64,000 nt of DNA from Enterobacter sp. Ag1. GTDB taxonomy: Bacteria; Pseudomonadota; Gammaproteobacteria; Enterobacterales; Enterobacteriaceae. The translations under genes and the position numbers were made by a program. The notes beneath the pieces are model-generated. The model was not told where the DNA came from. It was given only the letters and a program-made list of their open reading frames with translations, and searched no databases. Below are positions 62,620 to 64,000 of this stretch, piece after piece (within the stretch, counting starts at the first letter, position 1; each line of letters begins with the position of its first letter). The stretch spans positions 1-64,000 of the forward strand of contig AKXM01000024.1 of assembly GCA_000277545.1 (NCBI GenBank), read 5' to 3'.

Positions 62620-63087
62620 ATGTCAGAACAAAACAATACAGAAATGGGTTTCCAGATTCAGCGTGTTTACACCAAGGATGTCTCTTTCGAAGCACCTAAC
62701 GCACCGCACGTCTTCCAGAAAGACTGGCAGCCGGAAGTAAAACTGGATCTGGATACTGCATCCAGCCAACTGGCTGAAAATGTTTATGAAGTTGTGCTGC
62801 GCGTAACCGTGACCGCTACGCTGGGTGAAGACACCGCTTTCCTGTGTGAAGTTCAGCAGGCGGGTATCTTCTCCGTTGACGGTATCGAAGGCACGCAGCT
62901 GGCGCATTGCCTGGGCGCATACTGCCCGAACATTCTGTTCCCATATGCGCGTGAATGTATCACTAGCCTGGTTTCTCGCGGCACTTTCCCGCAGCTGAAC
63001 CTTGCACCGGTTAACTTCGATGCGTTGTTCATGAACTATCTGCAGCAGCAAGCTGGCGAAGGTGCTGAAAACCATCAGGATGCCTGA
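62620..63087 (+). CDS. secB: Protein-export chaperone SecB
   Basis: Tetrameric cytosolic chaperone that keeps preproteins unfolded and hands them to SecA. The 155-aa acidic protein equals the E. coli length and keeps the conserved [16 protein letters not shown] region near residues 13-28 and [11 protein letters not shown] near 107. Its stop codon overlaps the gpsA start by one base, giving translational coupling. Confidence 0.98.
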   Translation: MSEQNNTEMGFQIQRVYTKDVSFEAPNAPHVFQKDWQPEVKLDLDTASSQLAENVYEVVLRVTVTATLGEDTAFLCEVQQAGIFSVDGIEGTQLAHCLGAYCPNILFPYARECITSLVSRGTFPQLNLAPVNFDALFMNYLQQQAGEGAENHQDA

Positions 63088-64000
63088 TGAACAGCCTTAA
63101 TGCTTCAATGACTGTTATCGGTGCCGGCTCTTACGGCACCGCTCTCGCAATCACCCTTGCGAGAAATGGCCACCACGTTGTGTTGTGGGGTCATGATGCC
63201 AAACATATTGCCACGCTGCAGGCCGATCGCTGCAATGCGGCTTTCCTGCCCGATGTCCCTTTTCCCGACACTTTACATCTTGAGAGTGATTTAGCCGTAG
63301 CGTTGGCCGCCAGCCGTAATATTCTGGTGGTTGTACCGAGCCATGTGTTTGGGCAAGTGTTGCGCCAAATCAAGCCGCTGATGCGCCCGGATGCACGTAT
63401 TGTGTGGGCGACAAAAGGGCTGGAAGCTGAAACGGGTCGTCTACTGCAGGATGTTGCCCGAGAGGCGCTGGGGGATGATGTTCCCCTGGCCGTCATTTCT
63501 GGCCCAACATTCGCGAAAGAGCTGGCAGCAGGTTTACCGACGGCGATTGCGCTTGCGGCAACCGATGACCAGTTTGCGGATGACCTCCAACATCTTCTGC
63601 ACTGCGGTAAAAGCTTCCGTGTCTACAGCAATCCTGATTTCATCGGCGTTCAGCTTGGCGGTGCGGTTAAAAACGTTATCGCTATTGGCGCAGGGATGTC
63701 GGACGGCATCGGGTTTGGCGCCAATGCGCGTACTGCGCTTATCACTCGTGGTCTCGCGGAGATGACTCGCCTTGGCAGCGCGCTCGGTGCTTCGCCGGAA
63801 ACCTTTATGGGCATGGCCGGCTTGGGCGATCTGGTACTGACCTGTACCGACAACCAGTCTCGCAACCGTCGCTTTGGCATGATGCTCGGTCAAGGAATGG
63901 ATGTAGATGGAGCACAGCAAAAGATTGGCCAGGTGGTTGAAGGCTATCGCAATACCAAAGAAGTTCGCGAGCTGGCGGCTCGGGTAGGCATCGAAATGCC
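63087..64000 (+). CDS. gpsA: NAD(P)-dependent glycerol-3-phosphate dehydrogenase GpsA (3' end outside window)
   Basis: Makes sn-glycerol 3-phosphate from dihydroxyacetone phosphate for phospholipid synthesis. The ATG at 63087 (TGATG overlap with secB) opens [20 protein letters not shown], with the nucleotide-binding GAGSYG loop at residues 12-17, [11 protein letters not shown] near 110, [11 protein letters not shown] near 138, and [14 protein letters not shown] near 192, in line with E. coli GpsA. The frame stays open to the last base, giving 304 complete codons; about 35 residues should lie beyond the window. Confidence 0.96.
   Translation, partial: MNSLNASMTVIGAGSYGTALAITLARNGHHVVLWGHDAKHIATLQADRCNAAFLPDVPFPDTLHLESDLAVALAASRNILVVVPSHVFGQVLRQIKPLMRPDARIVWATKGLEAETGRLLQDVAREALGDDVPLAVISGPTFAKELAAGLPTAIALAATDDQFADDLQHLLHCGKSFRVYSNPDFIGVQLGGAVKNVIAIGAGMSDGIGFGANARTALITRGLAEMTRLGSALGASPETFMGMAGLGDLVLTCTDNQSRNRRFGMMLGQGMDVDGAQQKIGQVVEGYRNTKEVRELAARVGIEM

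Overview
The window is a contiguous stretch of chromosome from a member of the Enterobacteriaceae close to, but distinct from, Escherichia and Salmonella. Nearly every gene is recognisable from its E. coli counterpart, usually with the same length, start and operon neighbours, while protein sequences and the set of accessory genes differ. I cannot name the genus from sequence alone. I see no insertion sequence, prophage, integron or CRISPR array.

Left part (1-20.6 kb) follows the E. coli order downstream of rrnA: the 5S rRNA that ends an rRNA operon, mobB-mobA, yihD-srkA-dsbA, yihG, polA, Spot 42 RNA, yihA, a CsrC-position small RNA, yihI, a 58-codon membrane ORF, hemN, yshB, the nitrogen-control operon glnA-glnL-glnG with its full regulatory region, typA, and yihX-yihY-dtd-fabY. 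The yihF gene and the whole sulfoquinovose (yihL-yihW) cluster that E. coli K-12 carries here are missing.

At about 20.56 kb the order switches abruptly to a region that in E. coli K-12 lies on the other side of oriC and reads in the opposite direction: yicH, xanP, gltS, recG-trmH-spoT-rpoZ-gmk, ligB, yicG, a 129-aa unknown gene in the dinD slot, yicC, rph-pyrE, slmA, dut-coaBC, radC, rpmB-rpmG-mutM, coaD-waaA. This is the arrangement expected from an inversion that spans oriC.

From 43.2 to 54.1 kb lies the lipopolysaccharide core locus. A JUMPstart/ops element drives waaQ-waaG-waaP-waaI-waaJ-waaK rightwards (a short, Salmonella-like outer-core set without waaB, waaY, waaZ or waaS), meeting the leftward hldD-waaF-waaC-waaL operon. 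After it come the yibB/htrL-family gene, kbl-tdh (threonine breakdown), yibQ-envC-gpmI, yibN-grxC-secB and the start of gpsA, cut off by the window end.

The genes are mostly core housekeeping: replication and repair (polA, recG, ligB, radC, mutM, dut), translation (5S rRNA, rpmB, rpmG, typA, trmH, dtd, yihA), nucleotide and nitrogen control (glnALG, spoT, gmk, pyrE, xanP), envelope building (LPS core genes, envC, yibQ, yicH, waaA) and protein folding and export (dsbA, srkA, secB, grxC). The most noteworthy items are the fabY/yicH junction, the diverged RNA at the csrC locus, a three-way-junction leader upstream of rpmB, the 58-aa and 129-aa uncharacterised genes, and the streamlined core-oligosaccharide operon.
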